A stretch of 64,000 bases of DNA from Virgibacillus phasianinus (GTDB taxonomy: Bacteria > Bacillota > Bacilli > Bacillales > Amphibacillaceae): contig NZ_CP022315.1 of assembly GCF_002216775.1 (NCBI RefSeq), positions 2,666,001 through 2,730,000 of the forward strand, written 5' to 3'. Shown one piece after another: positions 56,603-64,000 of the stretch. Position 1 is the first letter of the stretch. Every line of letters starts with the position of its first letter. Both the position numbers and the translations under genes were made by a program. The notes under the pieces are model-generated. The model did no database searches and had not been told where the DNA came from. It was given only the letters and a program-made list of their open reading frames with translations.

Positions 56603-56645
56603 TATGTTATACTATTTATAAATAAAAGATAAAAAGTATAGCATA
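56603..56645 (+). promoter_or_regulatory. gapB promoter with two CcpN-type operators
   Basis: TATGTTATACT (56603-56613) covers an extended -10 (TG-n-TATACT) and matches the CcpN consensus TRTGHYATAYW fully. A second perfect match, TATGCTATACT, lies on the minus strand at 56635-56645, downstream of the predicted start. CcpN represses gapB under glycolytic conditions in B. subtilis, also through two sites. The -35 region is poor. Confidence 0.65.
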
Positions 56646-56662
56646 TATAGGAGGAACTTTTC

Positions 56663-57694
56663 ATGAATAAAACAAGGGTTGCAATTAATGGTTTTGGTCG
56701 TATTGGACGCATGGTTTTCCGTCAGGCGATTAAAGACGATCAATTAGATGTTGTGGCAATTAATGCTAATTATCCTCCAGAAACACTTGCACATTTAATT
56801 AAATACGATAGTGTACATGGAATTTTTGACGGCGAAGTGAAAGCGCTTCACGACGCATTGGAAGTTGGTGGAAAAACAGTACTGCTTGTTAACTCTCGCG
56901 AACCGGAAAAACTTCCGTGGAACAAGCACAAGATTGACATTGTAATTGAAGCGACAGGTAAATTTAACACCGGGGAGAGTGCGGGATTACATTTGCAGGC
57001 AGGTGCAAAGAAAGTGGTTATCACAGCCCCTGGCAAAAACGTGGATAACACAATTGTTATGGGAGTAAATCATCGCACGTATAATCCCGAAAAAGATCAT
57101 ATTATTTCAAACGCTTCCTGTACTACTAATTGCTTAGCTCCTGTAGTTAAAGTAATTGACGAAAATTTTAAAATTGTTAATGGGTTGATGACTACTGTCC
57201 ATGCATTTACAAACGATCAAAAGAATATAGACAATCCACATAAGGATTTACGCAGGGCAAGAGGCTGCACGCAATCAATTATTCCAACCTCTACAGGGGC
57301 TGCAAAGGCATTAGGACTTGTGTTGCCGCATTTGAATGGGAAACTTCATGGTATGTCGCTGCGAGTTCCGACACCGAATGTATCACTCGTTGATCTAGTA
57401 GTTGATGTGGATAAGTCCGTTTCTATTGAGGATGTGAACAGGGCGTTTAAGTGTGCTGGTAAAGGTGAATTGAATGGTATTATTAAGTACAGTGAAGAGC
57501 CGTTGGTATCCATTGACTATACAACAACAGAGTATTCCGCAATCGTTGATGGGCTGTCAACGATGGTTATAGAAGACAATAAGCTGAAAGTGTTGGCATG
57601 GTATGATAATGAGTGGGGATATTCCAATCGTGTTGTCGATTTAACTAAATATGTTGGAAATTATCTAAATCAAGAGCAAGTAAAAATTTCCTGA
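56663..57694 (+). CDS. gapB: Gluconeogenic NADP-dependent glyceraldehyde-3-phosphate dehydrogenase GapB
   Basis: Runs the GAPDH reaction in the gluconeogenic direction. The 343-residue protein has INGFGRIGRMVFRQ at the N-terminus, NASCTTNCLAP with the catalytic Cys near 155, and the final WYDNEWGYS motif. The segment INANYPPETLAHL after strand 2 is GapB-like: it lacks the Asp that selects NAD in GapA. TAGGAGGAAC precedes the ATG. Repression by a CcpN homologue is likely. The neighbour speD is the same as in B. subtilis. Confidence 0.96.
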   Translation: MNKTRVAINGFGRIGRMVFRQAIKDDQLDVVAINANYPPETLAHLIKYDSVHGIFDGEVKALHDALEVGGKTVLLVNSREPEKLPWNKHKIDIVIEATGKFNTGESAGLHLQAGAKKVVITAPGKNVDNTIVMGVNHRTYNPEKDHIISNASCTTNCLAPVVKVIDENFKIVNGLMTTVHAFTNDQKNIDNPHKDLRRARGCTQSIIPTSTGAAKALGLVLPHLNGKLHGMSLRVPTPNVSLVDLVVDVDKSVSIEDVNRAFKCAGKGELNGIIKYSEEPLVSIDYTTTEYSAIVDGLSTMVIEDNKLKVLAWYDNEWGYSNRVVDLTKYVGNYLNQEQVKIS

Positions 57695-57700
57695 AGTAAT

Positions 57701-57735
57701 AACCTTGATGGGCCCCTGGTCTTTCAAGGTTTTAT
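57701..57735 (+). terminator. Weak terminator after gapB
   Basis: AACCTTGA pairs with TCAAGGTT over a 15-base loop that contains GGGCCC, followed by only TTTA. Read-through to speD is possible. Confidence 0.5.
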
Positions 57736-57918
57736 GTGTAAATGGCATGAAACATATTGCAAAAAAAAGAAAAACAGTTTATACTTCTTTGTGACCTTCT
57801 ATTATGAATTTAATACACCTGCTTAAAGGGTTAGGACCTCTTTGGACTAACTTTCCCCCGTGGTTTGGTGATAGTAGTAGATAGAAGCGGTAAACACTAG
57901 TTTTAAGGGGGAAACAAA

Positions 57919-58296
57919 ATGGATACTATGGGAAGACACGTTATTGCAGAATTATGGGAATGTAATATAAATAAATTAAATGATATGGGATTGATTGAGC
58001 GCATATTTGTGGATGCTGCTTTAAAAGCTGGTGCTGAAATTCGTGAAGTGGCTTTTCACAAGTTTGCACCACACGGTGTCAGTGGGGTGGTAATCATTTC
58101 TGAATCACATTTGACTATTCATAGCTTTCCTGAACATGGCTATGCAAGTATTGATGTGTATACATGCGGGGATATAATTGACCCGCATGTCGCTGCTGAG
58201 CATATAGCTAGTTCATTAGAAGCCAAGACCTGTGAAAAGGTAGAAGTACCACGCGGAATGGGACCTGTGAAAGTAAATCAGTTTCAAGCATTATAG
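57919..58296 (+). CDS. speD: S-adenosylmethionine decarboxylase proenzyme (class 1B)
   Basis: Makes decarboxylated SAM, the aminopropyl donor for spermidine. The 125-residue proenzyme has the self-cleavage and pyruvoyl-forming Ser in [16 protein letters not shown] near residue 63, and Cys/His active-site residues in DVYTCGD. An AAGGGGGAAAC site precedes the ATG. The 224-base upstream gap holds a polypyrimidine stretch but no recognised riboswitch. Its product could serve both soluble SpeE and the membrane SpeE homologue at 15.5 kb. Confidence 0.96.
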   Translation: MDTMGRHVIAELWECNINKLNDMGLIERIFVDAALKAGAEIREVAFHKFAPHGVSGVVIISESHLTIHSFPEHGYASIDVYTCGDIIDPHVAAEHIASSLEAKTCEKVEVPRGMGPVKVNQFQAL

Positions 58297-58327
58297 GAAG
58301 TAACAAAATGTTTACACATAAATTATA

Positions 58328-58396
58328 AAAGGTTGATTAGACCTGTTGCTTATCAAACAGTTATGATAAGGAATAGACGTTTAATCAGCTTTTTTA
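58328..58396 (+). terminator. Terminator after speD
   Basis: Nested hairpin: outer GGTTGATTA / TAATCAGC, inner perfect CTTATCA / TGATAAG. Followed by TTTTTTATT. Confidence 0.7.
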
Positions 58397-58474
58397 TTGC
58401 GCACGGATCTGTAAAACATGTTAAAATACAAGGTAGTATTGTATAAATTTATCAAAATGTGGCGAGGTGTACAT

Positions 58475-58858
58475 ATGTCATTCAAGGAAAATGTAGTAAA
58501 ATACCTAAGTAATCACGCTGAAACGAGAGACAATCATTCCGATGAGTCACTTCAGACACATTATTACAAAACAACCAAAGACAAAGCTCTTGCGAAATTG
58601 GAAGAAATAGTTTCGAATTCAAAACTTTATTCGATTCATTCCGTTTCAAAAGAGCACGGAGAACTGAGTCTCTATTATAAAAAGACATTCATTATTGCAA
58701 CTGTTATTTCCGTAAGACCATATAACACTGCAATTGATTTTTCAGTGACAACTGAAACGCCGTTACCTTTTGATTTTGGTAACAGTTCAAGAATGATCGA
58801 GCGATTATATCAGCAATTAAATAATGAATTACCATACATCGAAAAAATGAATCAATAA
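58475..58858 (+). CDS. Hypothetical cytosolic protein, 127 residues
   Basis: No family recognised with confidence. The chain begins MSFKENVVKYLSNHAETRDNH split by polar residues, has a helical first third and a beta-rich middle (GELSLYYKKTFIIATVISVRP), and ends in helix. No signal peptide or membrane segment. GCGAGGTG lies before ATG 58475; the longer frame has no site. It stands between speD and nrdR, where B. subtilis has no gene of this kind, and is followed by nrdR after 24 bases. Confidence 0.75.
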   Translation: MSFKENVVKYLSNHAETRDNHSDESLQTHYYKTTKDKALAKLEEIVSNSKLYSIHSVSKEHGELSLYYKKTFIIATVISVRPYNTAIDFSVTTETPLPFDFGNSSRMIERLYQQLNNELPYIEKMNQ

Positions 58859-58882
58859 GAAAACGAATTGAGGTGGAGCGAA

Positions 58883-59344
58883 ATGCGATGTTCTAATTGT
58901 GATAATAAAAGTACAAAGGTTCTGGATTCACGGCCAATCGAAGAAGGAAGAGCGATACGGCGTCGAAGGGAGTGTGAACAATGCGGATTTCGCTTCACCA
59001 CCTTTGAACGGATTGAAACAGTACCATTGATTGTTGTAAAAAAAGAGGGCGCCCGCCAGGAGTTCAGCCGGGAAAAACTAATTCGCGGATTGATTAGATC
59101 CTGTGAAAAAAGGCCAGTACCAGTCGAAAAGATAGAATCAATTGCAAGTGACGTTGAAAAACAGATACGAGACACCGGGGTTTCTGAGGTGGAAAGCAAA
59201 GAAATAGGCGAAATGGTAATGGATCGATTAGCATTGGTCGATGAGGTTGCTTATGTACGATTTGCGTCGGTTTATCGTCAGTTTAAGGATATCACTGTCT
59301 TTTTAGATGAATTGAAGGATCTAATCAAAACGGATAAAAAGTAA
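58883..59344 (+). CDS. nrdR: Transcriptional repressor NrdR
   Basis: Zinc/ATP-cone repressor of ribonucleotide reductase genes. The 153-residue protein starts [13 protein letters not shown] and has two cysteine pairs (CSNC, CEQC) of the zinc ribbon, the basic DNA-binding AIRRRREC, and an ATP cone (about 48-138). ATG 58883 follows GAGGTGGAG. It heads the nrdR-dnaB-dnaI group, so replication initiation and dNTP control are linked as in B. subtilis. Confidence 0.96.
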   Translation: MRCSNCDNKSTKVLDSRPIEEGRAIRRRRECEQCGFRFTTFERIETVPLIVVKKEGARQEFSREKLIRGLIRSCEKRPVPVEKIESIASDVEKQIRDTGVSEVESKEIGEMVMDRLALVDEVAYVRFASVYRQFKDITVFLDELKDLIKTDKK

Positions 59345-59424
59345 CAGACAAAACGGAAACGACGATGTTGAGTTATTGTACGGAGAGGCCTTGACGGCGT
59401 TTTATGAAAAAGGAGTTTAAGGTT

Positions 59425-60759
59425 ATGAATGTTATTGGAAAGGTCTTACCAGTAGATGGTTATTACGTATCACAAAAGAGGAGTCTGCCAACTGGCTTCG
59501 AAAAATCAATGACCCATCTATACCAACCATTGATTGGAATAGAGGCTGTTTCTTTGTTCATGACATTGTTGCATGATATTGATATGCAGAATATGGAGGT
59601 TCCGCAAACTCATCACACACTAATGAATTATTTGAATATGCCGCTTGATGAAATTTATCGTGCCAGATTGAAATTAGAAGGTATTGGATTATTAAAAACA
59701 TATGAACGACTGGAAAATGACCAGTCCGTTTATTTGTATGAATTACAGGAACCATTTTCACCAAGTGAATTTTTTAAGGATGAGATGTTGTTACAATTGC
59801 TTTATTATCATCTTGGGGATGAAAAATTTAATCATTTAAAGAATCGATTTTACAAAAAACAACCACATAAAGGTCAAGATATTACCGCAGCGTTTAACGA
59901 TGTGTTCCAGACATTCCATCCCAATGATCGGATGATGGATGAGGGTGAATATTCAGAAGAAGATTCCACTGCATATTCAATAGACTTTACTTGGATCAAA
60001 AAAATGCTGGAGCAGCGGATGATCCCTGCAAAAAACATTCTTACCTCATCAAATAAACGACTTATCGTGCAAATGATGAAATTATACGAATTAGAAACAC
60101 ATGAAGTAGAAAAAAGTATGTTGTGGGCTTTAACCGATGAAAACACGTTACATTCGGAAGAATTTAAAAATGCCTGTCATGATGTGTTTAAATCTAAATA
60201 CCAAACTGCGGCAGTTAAGCTTACGGAAAAAGTAGAATCAAAACAAAAACCTAAGTCGATTCCAAAGACCCAGGAAGAACAGCTAATCCAGCATCTGGAA
60301 ACAATATCGCCGAAGCAATTGCTTGAAGATTTGTCCGGCGGAAATCATGCATCGGAACAGGACATGCGGGTTATTCGTGAGGTAATGACGTCACAGGGGC
60401 TTCCCTCCCCCGTAATGAATGTACTGATTCACTTTGTGTTGCTGCAATCCAATATGAAGCTGTCAAGGGCGTATATGGAGAAAATTGCAAGCCACTGGTC
60501 TCGGGCCAATTTAAAGACTGCCAAGGAAGCAATGGGCTTTGCAAAAACAGAAAAAAATCGCTACCAAAAATCGACCGCACCATCAAAATCTTCATACCCA
60601 AAAAATTATTCTAAAGAGGTTGTACCTGATTGGTTTAAAGACCGTAAGAACAAAAATGCCAAAAAGGCGTCTGTAGCGAATAATAATATCAATGCTGCTA
60701 AAGAAAAAGAAGAACTGGATGCATTACTTAAAAATATATCAAACAGTAACAAAAATTAG
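59425..60759 (+). CDS. dnaB: Replication initiation and membrane attachment protein DnaB
   Basis: Bacillus-type DnaB (not the helicase) that helps load the replicative helicase at oriC and in restart. The 444-residue protein has an N-terminal winged-helix DDBH1 domain (1-110), a middle linker, and a C-terminal DDBH2 domain (about 290-400, SPKQLLEDLSGG). A basic tail follows. ATG 59425 is preferred: AAGGAG lies nine bases upstream, whereas ATG 59404 has no site. Confidence 0.92.
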   Translation: MNVIGKVLPVDGYYVSQKRSLPTGFEKSMTHLYQPLIGIEAVSLFMTLLHDIDMQNMEVPQTHHTLMNYLNMPLDEIYRARLKLEGIGLLKTYERLENDQSVYLYELQEPFSPSEFFKDEMLLQLLYYHLGDEKFNHLKNRFYKKQPHKGQDITAAFNDVFQTFHPNDRMMDEGEYSEEDSTAYSIDFTWIKKMLEQRMIPAKNILTSSNKRLIVQMMKLYELETHEVEKSMLWALTDENTLHSEEFKNACHDVFKSKYQTAAVKLTEKVESKQKPKSIPKTQEEQLIQHLETISPKQLLEDLSGGNHASEQDMRVIREVMTSQGLPSPVMNVLIHFVLLQSNMKLSRAYMEKIASHWSRANLKTAKEAMGFAKTEKNRYQKSTAPSKSSYPKNYSKEVVPDWFKDRKNKNAKKASVANNNINAAKEKEELDALLKNISNSNKN

Positions 60760-60779
60760 CTTATCCAAGGATGATTGCT

Positions 60780-61715
60780 ATGAAACCACTCCAATCCACA
60801 TTAAAAAAATGGATGAACGAAAATAAAGATTTCAAAGAAAACTATATAAAAGTAAGGAAAGAAGTTTTGGAAGATCCGGAAATTAATGAATTTCTTTCAC
60901 TTCATCCAGAACTGTCAAGACGGGAAATTGATAAAAGCCTGATAAAGTTGCATGAATATAAAACCCAGTCAAAGCAATGCAATAAGTGTGAGTCCCTGGG
61001 CAGCTGTATAAATATGCTTAATGGATATTCGCCAATCCTGAAGACAGAGAACAACGAAATCCATATTCAATATGAGAAATGTCATTACCGAGTTGGGTAT
61101 GAGAAACAAAAGGAGCAACAGCAGTTAATACAAAGTCTGTATATGCCTAAGGAAATTCTTGAGGCGTCAACTGATAACATTGAAAGTGATGCAACAAGGC
61201 GTGAAGCGATCCAAGAAATAGTAAACTTTGTTGGAAATGCAAGAACAAATCTTCCATCCAAAGGGATATATTTCTATGGTCCATTTGGTGTTGGAAAGAC
61301 ATTTTTTCTAGGAGCAATAGCAAATAATCTTAAAGAGATTAACATTTCATCGATGATCATTTACATGCCTGAATTTGTCCGTGAAATAAAGGCGTCGCTT
61401 AAAGATGATTCAATTAACGAAAAGGTTGAGTACTTTAAAAAAGCAGAGGTTTTAATGATTGATGATATTGGTGCAGAGTCCCAATCGGCATGGTTCCGTG
61501 ATGAAATCTTAGGGTCGATTTTACAGTACCGGATGATGGAGGGTTTGCCAGTGTTTTTTACTTCCAATTATTCATTGGATCAATTGGAAGAGCAGCTTGC
61601 GAAGACAAACCGGGGGGCTGTTGAAACAGTGAAAGCAGGAAGAATTATTGAGCGGATTAAACAGGTAAGTAAAGAAGTGAAGGTTATTGGAGAAAACAGA
61701 AGAGACAGATCATAA
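60780..61715 (+). CDS. dnaI: Helicase loader DnaI
   Basis: AAA+ ATPase that loads the DnaC helicase. The 311-residue length equals B. subtilis DnaI when ATG 60780 is used (AAGGATGAT upstream). The N-terminal zinc-binding helicase-interaction domain (1-125) has CNKCESLGSC and a CHYR cluster. The ATPase domain has Walker A GPFGVGKT near 170, Walker B MIDDIG and an arginine finger region near KTNRGAVE. Followed by a terminator. Confidence 0.96.
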   Translation: MKPLQSTLKKWMNENKDFKENYIKVRKEVLEDPEINEFLSLHPELSRREIDKSLIKLHEYKTQSKQCNKCESLGSCINMLNGYSPILKTENNEIHIQYEKCHYRVGYEKQKEQQQLIQSLYMPKEILEASTDNIESDATRREAIQEIVNFVGNARTNLPSKGIYFYGPFGVGKTFFLGAIANNLKEINISSMIIYMPEFVREIKASLKDDSINEKVEYFKKAEVLMIDDIGAESQSAWFRDEILGSILQYRMMEGLPVFFTSNYSLDQLEEQLAKTNRGAVETVKAGRIIERIKQVSKEVKVIGENRRDRS

Positions 61716-61718
61716 TCG

Positions 61719-61752
61719 AAACTACCAATTAAAATATTGTGGTAGTTTTTTT
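61719..61752 (+). terminator. Terminator after nrdR-dnaB-dnaI
   Basis: AAACTACCA pairs with TGGTAGTTT around an AT-rich loop, then TTTTC. Confidence 0.8.
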
Positions 61753-61819
61753 CTTTATACATTTTTTCATCATTCTTTCCATATAATGTATCAGCTTGGT
61801 TTTGTGAGGGTGAGATGTT

Positions 61820-62671
61820 TTGCTGGATATTTATATGGAGTCAGATAAAGAGGCAATCAGCTTTTGCGAGTCTTTATTTCAAATTAACAAAAAAATTGAA
61901 TTGCATTGGAAAACTAATGAGGAATGGGGGAATCATTTACGAATTCAGGTAGAGGAAGTGGATGACGCGTCACTTGATTCAATTGCACGGGCATTGGTTG
62001 ACGTGTTTATGTTTCACCGATTGTCAGACATGATTCGTTCAGTTATCAAGGATGTTTATTATTATACGAATAATGATGAAATAGATAAGATATTGGATCT
62101 AACTCATTGGATTATTACTGGCGGGGACGATGAAAATATTGATACTACGGGAACAGAAGATCCTGGTTTATTTTTGGAATCATTATTTATTACTATGATC
62201 AGAAACGCATGCACTGTTTATTATGATTCACTGGTAAAGTTTCGGATTAAGCCATTTAAGGAATTGATCAAATGTTTTACTGGACTAGCTATTGATGAGG
62301 TGAAACGGGAAGAGGACCATCAATCATTTGTTCACGCACTGCGGGAATATATTGTTAAAAAGAAAGCAGTTGTCCCCGCTGTTTATATGCTTCAGGGCGA
62401 TCCTTTTATCTTTTTTGATGCGAATGGCAAACGATTTTCAAACATGGAATTAAATATGATTATGAAGCAGGAACCTTTATATATCGTTGGCCTTGATAGT
62501 AATGAAAAGAATTTATCCCCTTTGATCGCAATGGCACCGGAGAATATTAAAATTTTTGGTGATAATCCTGTTGAGCCAAAAACGCTAACAGTTATCAATG
62601 TTTTTCAGGAACGAGTGGAATTTCAGCCGATGCATAACTTCCCGTTTCCGAAGTATTTAAAAAAATTATGA
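61820..62671 (+). CDS. ytxC: Sporulation-associated protein YtxC
   Basis: A 283-residue soluble protein of the YtxC family, found in spore formers; B. subtilis ytxC lies in the same place, between dnaI and thrS. It starts at TTG (MLDIYMESDKE) after GAGGGTGAG; an overlapping ATG is out of frame. Mixed helix/strand content, no catalytic motif. The role is unknown; the sporulation link is inferred from phylogenetic distribution. Confidence 0.85.
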   Translation: MLDIYMESDKEAISFCESLFQINKKIELHWKTNEEWGNHLRIQVEEVDDASLDSIARALVDVFMFHRLSDMIRSVIKDVYYYTNNDEIDKILDLTHWIITGGDDENIDTTGTEDPGLFLESLFITMIRNACTVYYDSLVKFRIKPFKELIKCFTGLAIDEVKREEDHQSFVHALREYIVKKKAVVPAVYMLQGDPFIFFDANGKRFSNMELNMIMKQEPLYIVGLDSNEKNLSPLIAMAPENIKIFGDNPVEPKTLTVINVFQERVEFQPMHNFPFPKYLKKL

Positions 62672-62734
62672 GTTGATCCTTGTATAATAAGGATCCGAAT
62701 GCTATAATATAAAAATATATATTACATGATATTT

Positions 62735-62980
62735 GGTTATGATAAGGACAAGGTCATTTGAGCCTTATACAGAATAGAGAAGGAAGTCACGGCTGAAAGC
62801 TTCCTTACGTATAACAAATGATTACCACCTTTGAACTCTACTATTGAAATAACAGTAAGTAGTAGCGTAGATTCTGCGTTAAAGATTAATGAAGCCGTGA
62901 TACATTATCGCGGGAATCAGGGTGGAACCACGTGTTAAGCGCTCGTCCCTTTGCAATGGAGCAAGGGGATGGGCGTTTTT
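62735..62980 (+). promoter_or_regulatory. T-box leader of thrS
   Basis: The conserved T-box AGGGTGGAACCACG is at 62919-62932. It is followed by a terminator hairpin CGCTCGTCCC ... GGGATGGGCG with TTTTT (62940-62980). Stem I begins near GATAAGGAC (62737). A threonine specifier codon ACC is available at 62824-62826 (ACT at 62835-62837 is the alternative). Uncharged tRNA-Thr would stabilise the antiterminator and switch on thrS. Confidence 0.92.
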
Positions 62981-63025
62981 ATTTTTGTGCCTAAATAAGT
63001 AAATATGTAGAAGGAGTGTTATAGT

Positions 63026-64000
63026 ATGGAAAACATCAACATTATTTTCCCAGATGGTGCAAGTAAAGAGTTTCCAAAAGGAACAACTGGGGAAGACATC
63101 GCCTTTTCCATTTCACCTGGATTAAAAAAACAAGCATTAGCAATCAAGCTGGATGGAAAACTGGTTGATTTACGACGTGAGTTAATGGATGGTGGAAAAA
63201 TAGAAATTATCACCTATAAAAATCAAGAAGGTTTGGAAGTGGTACGGCATTCAACCGCTCATCTTATGGCACAAGCTATCAAGCGGCTTTACAAAAATGT
63301 CAAATTCGGTGTTGGTCCAGTTATTGAAGAAGGCTTTTACTACGATATGGATCTGGATGAGTCTATTACTCCTGAAGACCTGCCAAAAATTGAAAAGGAA
63401 ATGCAGCGTATCGTTGATGAGAATCTGGAAATTGAACGAATTGAAGTTTCAAGGGAAGAAGCAAAGGAAATGTTTCGGGCGATTGGGGATGACTTAAAAC
63501 TTGAGCTAATCGACGCCATTCCGCGTGACGAACAAGTTACCATTTACAAGCAAGGCGAATTTTTTGATCTTTGCAGAGGTATTCATGTTCCTTCCACAAG
63601 TAAAATCAAAGCTTTTAAATTGTTAAGCATTTCTGGTGCTTATTGGCGCGGGAACAGTAATAATCAACAACTGCAACGAATTTATGGAACTGCCTTTGAA
63701 AAGAAGGGGCAGCTTGATGAATATTTACATTTACTAGAGGAGCGTAAGGAACGTGACCATCGCAAGCTCGGTAAGGAGTTGGAGATATTTACTGTTTCTC
63801 AAAAAGTGGGACAAGGGTTACCGCTCTGGCTGCCTAAGGGGGCGACAATCCGTCGTAATATCGAACGCTATATAGTGGATTTAGAAGAGCGGCTGGGTTA
63901 TGACCATGTGTACACACCGGTACTGGGCAGTGTAGAACTATATAAAACAAGCGGACACTGGGATCACTATAAGGAAGATATGTTTCCGACTTTGGAAATG
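63026..64000 (+). CDS. thrS: Threonyl-tRNA synthetase (3' end outside window)
   Basis: The first 325 residues are present. They comprise the TGS domain (1-65, [14 protein letters not shown]), the editing domain with [11 protein letters not shown] (near 73) and the [11 protein letters not shown] region (near 180-190), and the start of the class II catalytic core ([27 protein letters not shown]). The HxxxH and Cys-x3-His editing residues are intact. GAAGGAGTG precedes the ATG. Expression is controlled by the T-box. Confidence 0.97.
   Translation, partial: MENINIIFPDGASKEFPKGTTGEDIAFSISPGLKKQALAIKLDGKLVDLRRELMDGGKIEIITYKNQEGLEVVRHSTAHLMAQAIKRLYKNVKFGVGPVIEEGFYYDMDLDESITPEDLPKIEKEMQRIVDENLEIERIEVSREEAKEMFRAIGDDLKLELIDAIPRDEQVTIYKQGEFFDLCRGIHVPSTSKIKAFKLLSISGAYWRGNSNNQQLQRIYGTAFEKKGQLDEYLHLLEERKERDHRKLGKELEIFTVSQKVGQGLPLWLPKGATIRRNIERYIVDLEERLGYDHVYTPVLGSVELYKTSGHWDHYKEDMFPTLEM

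Noticed and set aside
57695-57918. Riboswitch before speD
   Set aside because: The leader has a weak hairpin and a C-rich patch, but no known SAM or polyamine-sensing motif could be matched.

Overview
The window is a 64-kb piece of a low-GC, endospore-forming Bacillaceae chromosome. The gene order nifZ-thiI-sspA-ytcJ-nadK-ytfI-ytfJ-ytxK-ackA ... ytoI-ytpI-nrnA-ytrI-ytrH-dnaE-malic enzyme-accDA-pfkA-pyk-fxsA-ytvI-citZ-icd-mdh-phoPR-polA-mutM-coaE-gapB-speD-nrdR-dnaB-dnaI-ytxC-thrS is the one known from Bacillus subtilis and relatives. Sporulation markers (an alpha/beta SASP, GerW/YtfJ, YtrH, YtrI, YtvI, YtxC) confirm a spore former. The genus cannot be fixed from sequence alone; repeats and gene content would suit Virgibacillus, Oceanobacillus, Lentibacillus or a relative.

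Layout. 1-9.5 kb: cysteine desulfurase/ThiI tRNA thiolation pair, SASP, amidohydrolase, NAD kinase, GerW, acetate kinase, MoaB. 9.8-13 kb: universal stress protein, alanine dehydrogenase, M24 peptidase. 13.1-17.1 kb: a five-gene operon DUF4178-PspA-DUF4247 lipoprotein-DUF350-membrane spermidine-synthase homologue, with an ECF-sigma-like promoter. 17.9-27.0 kb: a complete Gram-positive type IV pilus locus (prepilins, PilX-like protein, PilB, PilT, PilC, PilA, PilD, PilM, PilN, PilO) set into otherwise conserved core synteny. A cyclic-di-GMP class II riboswitch precedes the major pilin gene. A divergent prepilin carries a 21-residue solenoid-like repeat domain. 27.4-33 kb: MFS transporter, YtoI, NrnA and the YtrI/YtrH sporulation pair. 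33-43.3 kb: DnaE, malic enzyme, a FadR-type GntR regulator, AccD, AccA, PfkA and Pyk. 43.5-52.3 kb: FxsA, YtvI, TCA genes citZ-icd-mdh, a MaoC-like hydratase, PhoPR. 52.4-64 kb: PolA, MutM, CoaE, GapB, SpeD, NrdR, DnaB, DnaI, YtxC, and a T-box-controlled thrS that runs off the end.

Stretches above 300 bases without a gene. 2.14-2.91, 9.48-9.81, 27.03-27.45 and 49.41-50.23 kb hold non-coding repeats: the first three are members of one family with GGCTGGGAC-type inverted ends, and the fourth is a large nested palindrome sharing its internal module. 45.02-45.33 kb holds the citZ promoter. 62.7-63.0 kb holds the thrS T-box leader. The best-supported novelty candidates are the c-di-GMP-controlled pilus locus with its solenoid prepilin, the PspA/polyamine-type membrane operon, a FadR-like operator directly over the malic enzyme-GntR-acc promoter region, and a repeat copy with intact target-site duplications.
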